From: Telmatactis stephensoni
Lineage: Eukaryota > Cnidaria > Anthozoa > Actiniaria > Isophelliidae
NCBI GenBank assembly: GCA_029948255.1
Contig: JALIZF010001444.1
Location: 124,001-188,000 of the forward strand
DNA: 64,000 nucleotides
Direction: 5' to 3'
Made by a program: the position numbers and the translations under genes. Every line of letters begins with the position of its first letter. Position 1 is the first letter of the stretch. Shown one piece after another: positions 12,610 to 25,645 of this stretch. The notes beneath the pieces were generated by a model. That model searched no databases. It was not told the DNA's origin and was given only the letters and a program-made list of their open reading frames with translations.

Positions 12610-12810
12610 AAAACCCGCCGCACACGTTGAGAAACTGCGTGAGCAAACTGACACGCGAAGAACTTAGCTCAGACGGTTTCTCGCTGCATACGTTACATCT
12701 TTGGCTACGCGAGGCCAAAACAGAGGTAAAAGAGCACACGGTGAGAAAAGTGCCTCGCGTGGCAGTTTCCTCACAAAGTTTCTCAACGTGTTCGGCGTGC
12801 TTTAGCGAAC
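12610..12810. repeat. Foldback repeat containing CACGTTGAGAAACT arms
   Basis: CGCACACGTTGAGAAACTGC followed by GCAAACTGACACGCGA (12617-12660) is mirrored by CTCGCGTGGCAGTTTCC and AAGTTTCTCAACGTGTTCGG (12752-12800). The open frames here on both strands are a consequence of the palindrome. Confidence 0.75.
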
Positions 12811-13837
12811 GTTGTACTAAACTTGACTAAAGTATCACAGGTAGCCCAGAACTTAGTGGTTACCACAGGGAATCCGTAATCAGGCGGTTAGCCCGAGCAA
12901 GTTTTCGTGTGACATAAAATCTAAAAGACCGTGCCGAGTCGTTCCTCACTGGCCTGTTTAATTGGTTAGTTTTTATCTTAGTTGTTGAACCAAAGCATAA
13001 AAGAAATACCATTGCCAAATAAAAAGTTTCTACAGTCTCCAATATACCGGCATCACTTACTCTGCAAAATTCTAGAAAGTGCATAGTGTTCTTGCTTCCC
13101 ACTGATTCAGTAGTTATATTGGAGTATGTACATGTATTTAAAAAATCCGTTGGTCAAATGACGCGAGTAAGAAAGTACTAGACGAAATTTACCTGGACAA
13201 CTCCACAGGGTGACCAACTTCACAGAAAATAATACTAACAAAGGAGTGACTGTAGCCAGAGAATCTTTTTCCTTTGCAGTATTCTCTATGCAGGCATCCC
13301 ACCTTCTTTCCTTCTCATCTCCTATTAGGATTCCTTTGTTGACCGTCCGGAGGAGGACTAGGGAGAGCACAGGAAGCCCGTCGATCCGTCGATCGAACAG
13401 GACAAAAACAGGAAGCCCACCGCGGAAGTGTACGCTAAACAATGACATGAGAAAAAGCGGTCTCTACGCTTTTTGCTAACTAGCCGTCAACGATCTGACG
13501 GTAGAGAAGCCCAGTGCACATGCTTGGAAATAAATTGAGCCCCCTGTTTAATGTGCATGCATTTATCGTTGGTACTTGATTTGTTGTAGGATTAGGGTGA
13601 GGTTTAGGGTCGATCAGGCTTAGTAATGATCAACAATATTTACGATAAAGGAAGTACCTACCGCTAGCTTTTATAATTTGCTGCTGCTGATCGAGCTTGA
13701 GCCTAACTCCGTTGCTTAGTAACGTCAGCGAACACTCAATTTGGATACTGAGGCGACATTCAGTCCAGCTAATACAAAAGAATGAGGACTCCGCCAGAAC
13801 TGAGGGAAGCAAAACCGAAGACCAACATACTTCCTAA
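12811..13837. other. Non-coding stretch with two CACAGGAAGCCC cores
   Basis: No supported gene. ACAGGAAGCCC occurs at 13369-13379 and again at 13408-13418, separated by GTCGATCCGTCGATCG. The open frames at 13107-13479 overlap on both strands and have no recognisable domain. Confidence 0.4.
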
Positions 13838-13840
13838 GTG

Positions 13841-13990
13841 TCGTATGACTGTGAAAACGGCATGGTCACGTCATGGCACTGACGCGGTCACAGCACATGG
13901 TCACACGGTCACGACACGGCACAATCACGGTCACGCCAATGTTTTCATAGACATCACGGCACTGACACGGTCACGGCACGAAGCGGTAGT
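13841..13990. repeat. GTCACGG-rich MITE related to the copies at 48.6 and 49.3 kb
   Basis: It starts TCGTATGACTGTGAAAACGG and contains many CACGGTCACGGCAC-type blocks and a central ATGTTTTCATAGACAT. The last matches, reversed, the ATGTCTATAAAAACAT core of the 48.6 and 49.3 kb elements. Confidence 0.6.
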
Positions 13991-15054
13991 TTCACACGCA
14001 TGCAAAAGCTGGTCTACGAGCAACCTTAACGAAAAGCAAATGCACAAAAAGTTATCTATCAAAAAGCAAAATACGTCTAATTTTCTAATTTTCAAAATAC
14101 TTAAACAATTAGACAAGTAAACAGGAAGCGCTGAACACCACGTGCAAAAGCAATTATGTCTTTTTCTTTCGATTTCAATAGACTGAAACAAAGGCGGCAA
14201 GTCGTGCTTAAGGGAACAAAGACGCGGAAAACTAATTAAATCCCTTCCTTGTTTTACAAATTAAGCGCACAGATTTCACATCCTAAAAGGATGATTAACA
14301 TATCGCAGAGATCGAAAATTCTTCCGTTTTATATTTGACATGATTCGGGTGTTATAAACCTCATGGCACAGCGGCATTGAGATGCATGCCAACGCTTTGA
14401 CTTGATTGCTATGGCAACAGTAATGCCGAGAATGCAAACCGAAGTTGCATTGACGGCATTCATTGAAGTGCAGTCGGAATGCAAACACATTGCGTGCATC
14501 TTTTATTGTCAAAGCTGTATTTAGTCGGTATTAATGATTAACAGGGTAATTATTTCAGGTACGCTGCCACGTTGTCAAATCCCTTGAGGGTCATTAGTTA
14601 TGAAAAACAAAATTAACGCATACAAGCGGCAAAGTTGCGCACTTTGTGGATTTTAATCTACATGTATTTGCAGAATTTATGACATTTCTCTTTTTGTAAA
14701 GCTTTCTTTTCTTGAATCAAGCGAATCTAGAATTAGAGAAAAGAAATATCAGTCATTTGTTCCTATTTGAACCTGACGTGGGTTACAGAGGTCAACATTT
14801 TTCTCTGTTTGTTGGGCTTCTTCAGTCTAAAACCGGCTCTAAAATGAAAGCAAAATATGCTGAAACTTAAAGACCCTGAAGAAAAATCTAGAAATATGAG
14901 CAAATAGAATGGATTATAACTTGGTAAGAGGGTCAGAATGTTTGATGAAAACCTCTGTATGAGGTTGCAAAGGCGAACTAGGATAGTTGAATAGGATCCT
15001 GTGAAAGTATTTGGCTGACTGCCTCGTCTCATACAATCGAACTTTCACGAACGC
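13991..15054. other. Non-coding stretch
   Basis: No supported gene. The open frames are short, lack domains and overlap on opposite strands. Confidence 0.4.
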
Positions 15055-15400
15055 ATGCACCAATCTACAAAGGCTCCCTCTTCACAACGCCGACCAGATT
15101 TGCCGGCCCTTTCATCAATCAAACCATACATTTCACAGTCTACATTGAAACCCCTGTACAACGACCACGTCTCTACAGCGACCACCTCTCCACAAAGACG
15201 AGCATCCCCCCCCCCCCCCCCCCCACACACACACACGCCATCGATTCATACATTTCACTCTCGACATATTGAAACCTCTGTACAACGTACGGTCACCTCT
15301 CTAAAGCGTCCAACATTTTCGCCCCCGCCATTGATCCAATCGATACATTTACTTTATATTGAAACCTCTGTATAACGGTCACTAAATCTGTCTCCAGGTT
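15055..15400. repeat. Degenerate direct repeats with poly-C/(CA)n core
   Basis: The block ATTGAAACCTCTGTACAACG recurs near 15143, 15267 and 15358 in varied form, with CGACCACCTCTCCAC-like blocks between. A C17 run with (CA)n follows at 15207-15236. Confidence 0.7.
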
Positions 15401-15560
15401 GGTCGGTATGGAGAGGTTAGACTACCATTTCTAGAATACCGAATACAGGAGATCATCCGCCATGTCCGCTATCTAATCTTACAAAAAAGACCTTTAAGTT
15501 GTTTGAAACATCGTGGAGCTGAGATAAGCAAATATAAAAGGAAATGTTTTTTCTTTCTTA

Positions 15561-15760
15561 AGGCCAATTTACACGATACAATTTTTGCTTACAACTTGTC
15601 GCGTGCAACCACCCTACAACTTGCTTACAACTGTTGTAAGGTTTTAAAGCATGTTAAAATCCTACAACCTTTCGTTCTTGTCGCACGCAACAGTTGTAAG
15701 CAAGTTGTAGGGTTGTTGCATGCGACAAGTTGTGAGCAATTATATCGTGTAAATTGGCCT
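15561..15760. mobile_element. 200-bp PIF/Harbinger-like MITE
   Basis: It has near-perfect terminal inverted repeats beginning AGGCCAATTTACACGATA and is palindromic for most of its length (ACAACTTGTCGCGTGCAAC mirrored). It is flanked on both sides by TTA (15558-15560 and 15761-15763). A 3-bp TTA/TAA target duplication is the signature of PIF/Harbinger elements. Confidence 0.85.
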
Positions 15761-15763
15761 TTA

Positions 15764-17597
15764 GGCCGGTAAAAAATTTTCTGGCGCGTTGACCTATTGC
15801 GAACGTTCACGACAACAAAGAAGAAACTGAAAGAGAAATTGAGAAAAATGAATGGAATTTTTAAAAAAATGAGTTGGTGATTGAGATAGCTTCAGGGAGC
15901 TTAAAATGGCGGGGGTTCTAAAGGTCTATCACAATTTAATCGATGAACAGGAGATCACCACGACATCCAGAAAGTTGATAACACTAAAGCCCAAACACTC
16001 GCCACTGCGTGCATGCCTAAAGATAGCGTTCTCCTTGGGTGCCATTCAGGCGAGCTTGTGGCCACCCAAGTCTATCCGACTTGGCATCGAAGCCAAAAAT
16101 ACCCGAGCCTCACTATCTAAGAAAACAAATTTTAATTGATAGTTCTGGTGCTAGGGTGTCAGCCAATGTGATACGAGGCTTGGTGATAACTTCGTAAAAG
16201 TGCTGAATCAGATAGCTTCATTCTTAAGCATTCCGTGCATGATTGTGGCGCGGGAAATTGACCTTGGGGTCACCAATTACTTTTCTCTTTTCATTTGGTC
16301 GGACACAGTGGCTGAACAGGAATGCATGTTTCTAAATTGACCATTGTATTTTGTTTTGTCTTATTTTTTGGAGCTCCCTAAGAAAGGAACTAATTTTATA
16401 AATAACTAAAATGCGGTTATTGTTGAAGATGTTATTTTCTTGTTTTCCCTTCTAAAAACATTAACGATTGGTAGATGAACAATATACCTTTGTAAGTCTT
16501 TTCCTTGCTTTTTGAAGTGGTTACAAAATAATTAGCAAGCTACGTGTGTTTTCTTTCCGGTGCAAAATCTCGTGATGCATTGGTTTTGTCCTATTTGGAC
16601 GCAAAATAATAGAGGAGAATACAGGATGTTGTGTAATAATTCGCGAAAGTCTTGTTTCAGCGTGCAAACAAGAACACCATTGAAATCGACAAAACCGGAG
16701 ACTGTCCGTCAACTTACTCAGCACAGACGCGCGGGGTTTTAATCTGCGCGGGAATTTTCTGTTTCCGGTTGACACGATCATGTACTATTTATTTTGAAAT
16801 GGGCGATAATCTATTTGAACTGAGAAAGTTTTATGCGAGTGCAGTTGTAGATTGAAGACAATTTTCTGATAATAGTTTAGATGACAGAGGAGACAGGCAG
16901 AAATACATCAGTGATTAGACTTTTTTAATAAACTCTCTATGTACATAATTCAAACTGTTTTACATATCTACAATTTTTTGTGAAATTATCTTCAATATCA
17001 ATCTTAACTGTTCTTCAATACATCTTATAACCCAACTTTCGTATTTAAATATAGTTTGTGTATGTTTTATGTTTAGATCTCAATAGGTGACTTATCTCCC
17101 CCATCAAGACATTGTTCGGTGTATAGTCAAACAATTGAACAGGAAACCACAGAGACTTTAGATCCCATCAGGAATCTTGTTGACCCACGAAGACTTGAAC
17201 ATCCATCAGTACACTTGGGTTTGTAATCACAAAAATAACTTGAATACAACATAATATAGCACCCTTCGTGAAAATAAATACAGGCCCATTGTTTGTCACT
17301 TGTGTTCAATGGTATGTATCTCATCAATTACAATGTGCTCGAGGGAAAATGTGTGCAGCTGGAACTCTTAAGACATTCTGTTGTCGCGTGAAAAAATAGC
17401 CAGAATGAACAAACGCAAATTATTTTCATGGAGCTTTTCTCTCTGTTGTTCAATTCTTTCTTTTTGTCAATAAGATTTTAAAAATCTCGAAACGATGAAG
17501 TTCAGTCAAAGGGTTGCATACAAACACCCACGGGAAACCGCGGCGTAGCATTGCATACACACCATGTTGATGTCTTTAATTTACAAAATTATTTTTT
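15764..17597. other. Non-coding stretch upstream of and including the likely CITED 3' UTR
   Basis: No supported gene. The right-hand few hundred bases probably include the 3' untranslated region of the minus-strand CITED-like gene. I did not find an unambiguous AATAAA close to its stop. Confidence 0.4.
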
Positions 17598-17990
17598 CTA
17601 CGATTCTTGGCGCACAATCCAGACGTGTTGGTCGCTGAGATTATGATGTCCGACTTTCAATTCTGGAAGTTCCTCCATTCGGTCAAGTCCCAGTTCCATA
17701 ACAAGAGAAGCAAGTATGTCGTCCTTCACAAGCCCAGAGTCAAGTCCACATAACAAATTTAAATCGTCGAACGATAATAGTCCAGTACTTGGTTTAACGC
17801 AGTGAGCTAAGGGATACGGTGAATTGTAGCTGAAAAACTCCCCCGTTGAAGAATTACTGGGACTTGTACTTCCACCGACATTACTTTTTGCAAATGATGT
17901 AAACGGCGAGGGACTAGGAATCGAACCTGACAGAGAACAAGTCGTTGTTGTCACTTCTACTGGTTTCCTCATGACTTCTTCGCAGTGCAT
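17598..17990 (-). CDS. CITED: CITED-family transcriptional co-regulator (p300/CBP-interacting, ED-rich C-terminal domain)
   Basis: A single-exon gene of 130 codons. I chose the ATG at 17990-17988 because an in-frame TGA lies at 18005-18003 and the codon at 18002 is GTG. The N-terminal 80 residues are Ser/Pro/Thr-rich and low in order. The C-terminus has KDDILASLVMELGLDRMEEL followed by PEL, which matches the CR2 domain of CITED1/2/4 (acidic residues, then SLV-E-GLDR-ELPEL). CR2 binds the TAZ1 (CH1) domain of p300/CBP and competes with HIF-1alpha and other activators; this is known for vertebrates. The region after LPEL (KVGHHNLSDQHVW) departs from the vertebrate WLGQNEFDF type. Vertebrate family members are about 180-270 residues, so this is a compact version. 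It would act in the nucleus. Neighbouring DNA is gene-poor. Confidence 0.85.
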   Translation of the reverse strand: MHCEEVMRKPVEVTTTTCSLSGSIPSPSPFTSFAKSNVGGSTSPSNSSTGEFFSYNSPYPLAHCVKPSTGLLSFDDLNLLCGLDSGLVKDDILASLVMELGLDRMEELPELKVGHHNLSDQHVWIVRQES

Positions 17991-18034
17991 AAATGGATTC
18001 ACTCAAGACTTGAACTTTGCTGATGTGTACGTTG

Positions 18035-18090
18035 TATTTATACCCCGCCTGGTGCTAGCCTTCCAACGTTCAAACTGAATCTATTTATAG
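18035..18090 (-). promoter_or_regulatory. Two TATA-box candidates for the CITED-like gene
   Basis: On the minus strand GGGGTATAAATAC lies at about 18046-18034, 45-55 bases before the chosen ATG, and CTATAAATAG lies at 18090-18081. The nearer one is in a GC flank typical of core promoters and would give a very short leader; the farther one would give about 60 bases. Confidence 0.5.
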
Positions 18091-18129
18091 TCTATGTCAT
18101 GACATGGCATCTCTGATTAGTCATGACGT

Positions 18130-21100
18130 ATGTGGTGATGTAACGCGATACACATTCCGAAAAAAAACATTACAAAATCATGCAATTTTTTGGCCTCCTC
18201 TTACGTGTTTCTCAATAAAATACACCTTTTCCTTCAAATGATTTAATTTTGTAATATTTTAGTCCAAAGGGTAAAATTAAATCGTGTTTTTTCGGGTTGA
18301 TACACAATCACGTTGTATGAATATTCAAGTCTCTGAAGCGTTTGAGGTGAAGTGGCTTAATCCAATTGTTACCTAAGACAGAGTCATTCAAGTTTGTTGT
18401 TATGTGCTTTGATGATACCGCCACGCACTAAATACTCACGGCTGAAAACACGGAACGGAAAGCCCAGCAGAGAGAGAATCGTTATACAATTGCTAGGATA
18501 TTTTTGGCAAACTCTCTGACTTCAGAACTAAGAGTACTTCGATATTCATTTCGTGTTGATGGTGTTTACAATTTTGTCAAGAAGAGAAAAGTAAAGACTT
18601 TTTGTTAGGATGAACAATATTGATTTAAGCTGCTAAAAACCCTGAGATTTTGGAAAACAATCGAAAAACAAAGTGATAAACCCTCCATGCAGTTTGACAA
18701 AACACATCGTCATTACCCAAATCTCCTGATTACACAACTGACTTTTATGGAATGTTCTCATGAAACAAAAAGTTATACAGTAATAATAGTGCGCTTTTGT
18801 GTGGGCAGGTCATGATACTAACGCTCTACCATCAAATACCCAGCATACATTACAGGAAATGTCGATACGGATCCTCGTCATACCAAAAATCTAATCTAAA
18901 TTTTTCAGAGACCAATTTCCTCAAACGTTCCTATCGAGGAAGCCAAATTTGATCTAATGAATTTCCTTTTTTTCTGAGCCTTAATGAACAGATAATACAT
19001 CGCATACCATGAGCGCATCACAATCGTATCTGCCAACACGTTTCCGGCCTAGCACAATACTACTGATTTGCTATCAAAACATCAACGTCAAACAAATTTC
19101 TCATCACTGACTCAATGTTTGAAAAGATATGGCTGTCTTTTTATGGCGTTTTTCATATTTCTAAGTGTCGCTCCGTAGGATGGTAACATAACTGAACGCT
19201 AGGGGGTACAGTTCCAAAGGACGCCACATGAAAGCAGAATTTTTCCGGTTGTCACAATACTAAGAAAAGAGCTCTTGAATATTTGGAGTCAAAATAGAAC
19301 TCCTGAAATTCAGGAAACTAATGATTTAGCTTCTTGTCAACTGTTTTTCCCTCGTGATTCAGCACGGACGGACGTGATTCAGTCCCTGCGAGCACAAGAT
19401 TTATCTCTGTTGTTAAATAACCGCAAATGAGTTATTAATGATTAATAAGTACTCTTATTTCACGTGAATTTTGATATCGCATACATTCACTTAATTCAAC
19501 GCATGGAATACGAATTGCTTTATTAATCAAGAGACAACTGAGATCAGTCAACTAAGTGGGACAATGGAGTTATTTTGTCTATATGAAATTAACGTGGTAT
19601 GATCTGAGCTTTGGATTAGTGGACAAAAGTCCACTGATGTAGGAAACAGCGGTTTATGAGGCGTTGTTTATGAAACTCACCCCCTTCCTTAGGCTGATTC
19701 ACGTATACAGGTATACGGTTGTGCTAATGTTTATACGTATAAACAGAAATCAGCCGTAACGTGCATTCCTGAAATGAACGTCGTGGTCGCCATGCCTAAA
19801 TAAACATTTCTGGGTGGAACCGATAATGAATGGGATGAACTCAGAAAGATCGCCAGTTTCTAAGTTATTGAGCGTCATTCTCTAGATTAGCAAAGCTGGG
19901 GGCATTGGTGATGCATAAAGCTGATGTCTTTATAATCCTCTGAAGCTTGAGCAATTAGCCATCTTAGTACGGAGTAGAAATTTGGTGTGCTCGTCATGCT
20001 GCAAGGTATACCGCCTGATACTAAAAGCCACCTCACAGCCGGAAGCTGGCACCCATAACTGTATTTTTGGTGGACTTTTCGATTTCGAAAGAGCTTACGG
20101 CGTAGGCCATTGAATTGCTCAATGTGTTTATTCAGTTCGGTTTATCAATGTAAACATTTAGCAACTTATTTGATTTAATGAGAAGATCAATGACCCTTGC
20201 ATATCAGATCGCCCCCCTCTGAACCCCTTTCTCTAGCTTAGCTTCTGGTATTTATTTGCAGCAATTATGAAGTGAACGACAAAAACATTTGAAAGTATCT
20301 TGAAAACATGTTTAAATACAAAAAACTATCACGAAAACATGTTTAAATACAAATAACTGTCGTGAAAATAAAAAAGCTTTGGGAAACAAATTAGGACGAT
20401 CATTGCCATCAGATCTTGAACTATACAGTTTATCAGCGATGATTTCGATATCTGCTTTATCGGCGTTATCAGAACGAGACAATTTTTACTTCTTGCACAA
20501 TTTTCGTTCATACAAATGGACGCTTCAACGATAACATCTCTTTAGATAATATAAGACATTAAGAACGCGTATAAGTAAGGCCTGAGGGAAGAGCGACAGG
20601 GGGTATGCTGTGCTTCTATTGAACTTTCAGCATAGTCGCGGCGGGTAGTAGAACTAGGCGTCAACTCTGCGGTGCGTCATGTGAGGCGGAGGCAAATGTG
20701 GCTGTATTGCACAAAGTACAGTGAGTTCTCCAGGGCCTGAGTTTGACGTCTATTGTAATATCAAGGGGCAGTCATGCAGGCTACGGTGAGAGTCATACCA
20801 GTGGCGATGATAAGTGAATTTATAATGGACCGGATTATCTGAGATCGGTATATATTTGCCTGGATGTACTGACTTGAGCTTGAACTAGGCTGCTTTGCAT
20901 CTTACAGTCACATGGTACAACATCCGCCAAGTTGGAGCGCAAAAGAACGTAAAGAGCCTCCAAAACAAAAGGACCCCCGCCAGTCAAGCTTGACTTGTAT
21001 TTGTTTTAGATGATCCAGTGCGTATTTTGGCCCTACAATATGGGGGATTTAGTAGTATCATGCGACCTATTGAAATATGTGGATTATCAAAATCTGTCTA

Positions 21101-22275
21101 TTTGACACATTACAATACAAATGATCAAAACGTCAAATTTTAGGTAAAGTATTAAGACATAATATGGTTTCAATCGGCAAGGCGTTCCCATGAGGCTCCA
21201 TTGTGTATGCGGCAAAGTGGGGTCGGCTTTCATCTGTTTATGGACTTTTCAGCCGAATTGATCACCTGGCTTCATATTTTAATACTGGTTCATTTAATGG
21301 ATGCTTCTAAATTACCATGCAATCGGCTTCATTAGGTTTTATAGGCTCAGTTTTAAAAGCCCCGAGTTGTTATTTCATGCACTCAAGTTAATCCGGAAAT
21401 TAATCCCACAATTTAGCAGGTATAAATGAAAATGATGTTGTAATCACATGAAAAGACTTAAAGGATCTTAGAAAAGATATTGAAGGATCTTAATGAGTTA
21501 TTGTTTCTAAAAGTAAGTAATTTAGAAGAAAATAGCTCAATAGTGGACGGAGCGCGTGCTAAAAGACAGAATAATCGAAGACTGCGGGCCTGAAAATTTG
21601 AAAGAGCACCGACAGGACAGTATTTAGTAGGTTTGGTAACTTTCCCAAGTTCGGCGGACCCGGTTTGTTGTCGAAAACGACACTGGAATGATTAGAACAC
21701 TAAGTAAAAAAATGCTCAGCATTGAGCGAATGACCTTATAATTCATGGTAAAAGTAAATGTACGTATTTGAATCAGTCGGCGCTACAAAGTCACTCCAGT
21801 GTCAAACTCCGTTCTACGGTATTTGATTGGAGCGGTGTATGAAAAACAGCAAGGACGACGCCGTATTTTCCACCATTTGCAGGACCAAATTGTCGCAATT
21901 TGTAACTGCTGGTTTGTCATTTCGAGCGGCCTAGGCCTGTAGGCGTTCGGCACGATCAACTTAGCCAGCACAACACGACTCCGCCTAAAATGTGAATTGA
22001 TAGCAGTACTGAAAAGGAGAGTACAGCGTCATTGAACTTAGCCTCAGCTCATTACCGCATGCTGTTCAATTACGCACATGAATAAAGCTACTGTATATAC
22101 TTTACACTGAAAAAAAAAAATGCTAACTAGGTTCGCCAAATGGCGGTGGTGTGGTGTCAGGTGTTGCACGATTTTCATTTTAGCCTCATTAGTCTCAATG
22201 GTATGAAATGTACTCAAATTGTTCCCGCATTTTCTAAGATGTCGATTTGCAAAAGATTGAATATAAAGACGGAAA
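18130..22275. other. Long non-coding stretch
   Basis: About 4 kb with no supported gene. Small features are a 31-bp tandem duplication (GAAAACATGTTTAAATAC) at 20302-20363, and a short inverted repeat ending in GGCTGATT/AATCAGCC at about 19692-19757. The 62-codon minus frame at 21783-21971 has no recognisable motif. Confidence 0.45.
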
Positions 22276-22460
22276 AGCCCGGTTTACACGGTACGATATG
22301 TCGGTACGATTTTTGATAAGCTTCGTTCGGGAAAAGAGAGAAATCGACCCGATTCGCAAAAATCTGTTGTAGTGCAAGATTTTTTGAATGAAAAAGGAGT
22401 GCTAAAAACCGATAAAATTCAAATCGCCGACATATCATACCGTGTAAATTAAACCGGGCT
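22276..22460. repeat. MITE with GCCCGGTTTACACGGTA termini
   Basis: AGCCCGGTTTACACGGTACG at the left is mirrored by CATACCGTGTAAATTAAACC-GGGCT at the right. TGTCGGTACGATTTTT and AAATCGCCGACA pair inside. The longer open frame on the minus strand runs across it and is not a gene. Confidence 0.75.
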
Positions 22461-25446
22461 ATGACATGGATGTCTGGCCACCTACTGGCAACTGACTGAC
22501 TAGCAGGCTTGGCCTCATGAGTCATATACAGTTTTAGATCACTAGTAATAATAGATCCTTGCATCATTTGGAAATAACGGCATTTAGGAATAGATTAAGG
22601 ATGTTTTAGAACACCAACTGAAAGGATTAATACCAAAATCTCAGCAGTTTGTCTGGAATTAACTATGAATGGCAGGAACAATTAACTAATGGACTTTCGC
22701 CGCTTCCCTCTCCAAGAACTCTTGGCGAATATCCAAGGGATAGTATCTTTATTTGATTCTCTAATATTATTGCCTTGCATCTTGAGTTAGCGCGCTCCGC
22801 AGTGAAGCAACAATCATTATTCAAAAGTTATAACGTTCCTGAGTAATCACGATATACAGTGATGAAGTTTTCTCAGCTAATTTGGAATGTAAACTAAAGC
22901 CAAATTTATGTTCGATTTAGTTTGAACACATCTAAGCTACATATGCACAGAGCTGAACGGTTACATCAAAGAAACTAGCCGTGTATGATTCAAATATGCC
23001 CCAAAAACTAAGCATTATTCACTCAAATTTTATGTGAATATACTTTTGATTTAAAGACAACGACTAAATCGCAAGATTTATAGTGATTTGTTTATGATAA
23101 TACGCAAGTGGCGCTCGAAAGCACGGAGTGTTTTTCCGTGCACGCACAAGTAGTTCCGCATTCCTAAGGAAGTAACTTGACAAAAAACACAAATTGATGA
23201 GACCAAAAGATCATTTGAAAGCTAGTGAATTGAACAGCAGGCTCGTGAGCTGACGTGGAACCAACAAGACAATTCGTGACTGCTATCATGACCAAAAGCA
23301 CTCTCAAAATATCCTGTCCTCATAACTTGAGTGGACTCAAATCAGGATGCAGCTGCGACAGGAAACTGCATGTCCATGTGAGACAGCAATATCGATCGAA
23401 GACTTTGTAAGATCCCATCTTGCTTTGGTTTTTTTTTTTTTTGTTTTTTTTTTTGTTTTTGTTTTTTTTGGGGGGGGGCGAGTGTAAGGGGGAGGCATGA
23501 AGAGAAACTTCGCGCAAATTTGTAATACCTATGTAGTACGAGGTTCACCATCGATCGACTGCAGCGCGGCCACTCTTCGAGAACGACGCAAAAAAATTTA
23601 TAATTAATCGAAGTTGGTGTTTTTCAATATTTAGGTCAACTCATAGAGGTGATTTTTTAAAAAGAAGCTTAAGTCATTCACCAGTTAATGCTACAATTTT
23701 TAATGTTGATAAAAGGCCACCCCCCCACCCACCCACCCCCCCCCCCCCCCCCCGTGGCCAAACTGATTAGTGCCAACATTGGTGTTATTTGCATCTGCTT
23801 CTTTCCCATTCTCGTCCAACAGAGCTCGCGAGCGCGGCCTGTGTAATGTCTTTTGCCAGGCAAGGATATAGTGAAGAACAAGTAGCACGAAATATATTTC
23901 TGACAGTTCAAATGTAATAGTATTCTATTCTTTACGCTCCGGCCAAAATTTTTCTTACGATTCTAAAACTGTTTTGAAGCCTGACGAACCATGTCGACTT
24001 GTTTTGTCATATCGCTATGACGTAATGCTCCGTCAGTGATGAAAAAGAAGTCAAAGATTATGAGACATAACGATTGCAAATCCATTTTCTTTGGTCTCCT
24101 CGTATTTATTTTACGAAAATGAGAAGGAACCGCTTAATTCTTGGCAAAGATACCTACAATCGGTTGAACTCACTTAACCTTGGTTGTGTTAAGCACATTG
24201 TGACGTCATTAAACGCTTAACTGGTTGCGTAAAACGGTTTATTGCGCTATTCATGGTGCAGACGCATCGCTAAAAATACGAGAGTTTTGTAATCTAAGGT
24301 CAGGTTAATTTCGCGACGTAGTATACTTTGATTGAAACGATTCCTAGGAGTACATGAATGATTCAGGATATTTCACCTGATTGTTACACAATGAGCTGAT
24401 TGATGCATAGGTGCAGCTCATTCAAATACCGAGCACGTACAGTTTACACAATTCAATAAAAACTTTGAGCAAATAACTCAAAGTTATACAATGGCACTAA
24501 CAAAGAATACATCATTTTTCCGGAACATGAGGTAGAAACTATCCAAGGAACGTGATGTCGGTCGTTGAAGAAATAAACGGTTGTGCTGGGAGAGGTGGCC
24601 AGTTGTAGCCGGGAGACCTTCAGTAAGAAAGCTTAAGAATAAATTTATAGCGGTATAGTGAACATGTTAGTTTTTGAGAAATTAACGTATAGAAAGAACT
24701 GAGTGACCCAGCTGAAAGCTAACCACGATTTTGTCATTATTTCCAATAGTGATTACACCGGCTGTTTATCGTTGCCAAGGTAACAGTGATCGAGCTGAAA
24801 TTCACTCAATCATGATAACTTTCATATAAAACTTATAACTGGTGCATGTAAAAGCCGTTTCCTTAGCCCAAATTCTGGGTCCTCCTTCGCCGACGCAGAT
24901 AGCCCGAATAGAAAAGAGAAGCGGCAATGGAAGGCCCAAAATCTGGACTAGCAAAATCATGCTAAGCTACTCAGTTCTTAAAATGAAAAGCGGAAGCATA
25001 GGCAGTGTAAAACTACTTTGAGCCACCTTAAATTTCTTAAACTTTTCACCAGAAGCTGCGGCGCAAAACGATCGTAAAAATTTACTTCATTTATGTTCTT
25101 TTTCGACAAGCCGACTCTTCAGCTTTCAGCTATACTTTCACATCAGTCTGTGTAGCTGGCGATTACTGAGAGAAGTTTGGCTCGCTTCTCGGAACTCTTA
25201 TAGAAAGTACATCTCACAAATTCTGGGAATTACTAAAATCTAAGTTCTTTTCTGTAAAGGTTAAGCTGCTTGGCGATGTCGTAATTACTCCCGGCTTGAA
25301 TTGCCTTAGTTACGCAAAATGTTCCAAATCCATAAGTATTTTACGTAATCTTTCTCTGAATATAGCCTAAGGTCAGACTAAGGTTGTATCTTATCAAATG
25401 CACGCTCCGAAGTCACGATTCATACATATTCATTGCTTTCATTTAA
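22461..25446. other. Non-coding stretch with homopolymer tracts
   Basis: No supported gene. A T-rich/G9 tract lies at 23428-23478 and a C-rich tract (about 40 bases, interrupted by A) at 23718-23752. The latter could form an i-motif or G-quadruplex. Confidence 0.45.
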
Positions 25447-25447
25447 C

Positions 25448-25645
25448 CAGGGGCGGTTCCAGGGGCTGTCCATAGGTGCATCGGACACCCCACTAGCGCC
25501 GTACTTACTTATTTTGTCTATAAGCTTCTTGCGAGATGACGTCATCAGATTCCATTGTTAGGAGGCCGCCATCTTGGATGCGACGTCATCTCTCAAGAGG
25601 CCTATTTGGGACACCCCCTTTGCAAAATCCTGGATCCGCCCCTGT
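25448..25645. repeat. hAT-like MITE with CAGGGGCGG termini
   Basis: Left end CAGGGGCGGTTCCAGG and right end CCTGGATCCGCCCCTG form a 15-16-base terminal inverted repeat, the end type common in hAT-derived MITEs. I could not identify a clean 8-bp target duplication. Confidence 0.6.

Noticed and set aside
12480..13479. Overlapping 80-116-codon frames on both strands
   Set aside because: No domain, no splice context, and partly explained by a foldback repeat.
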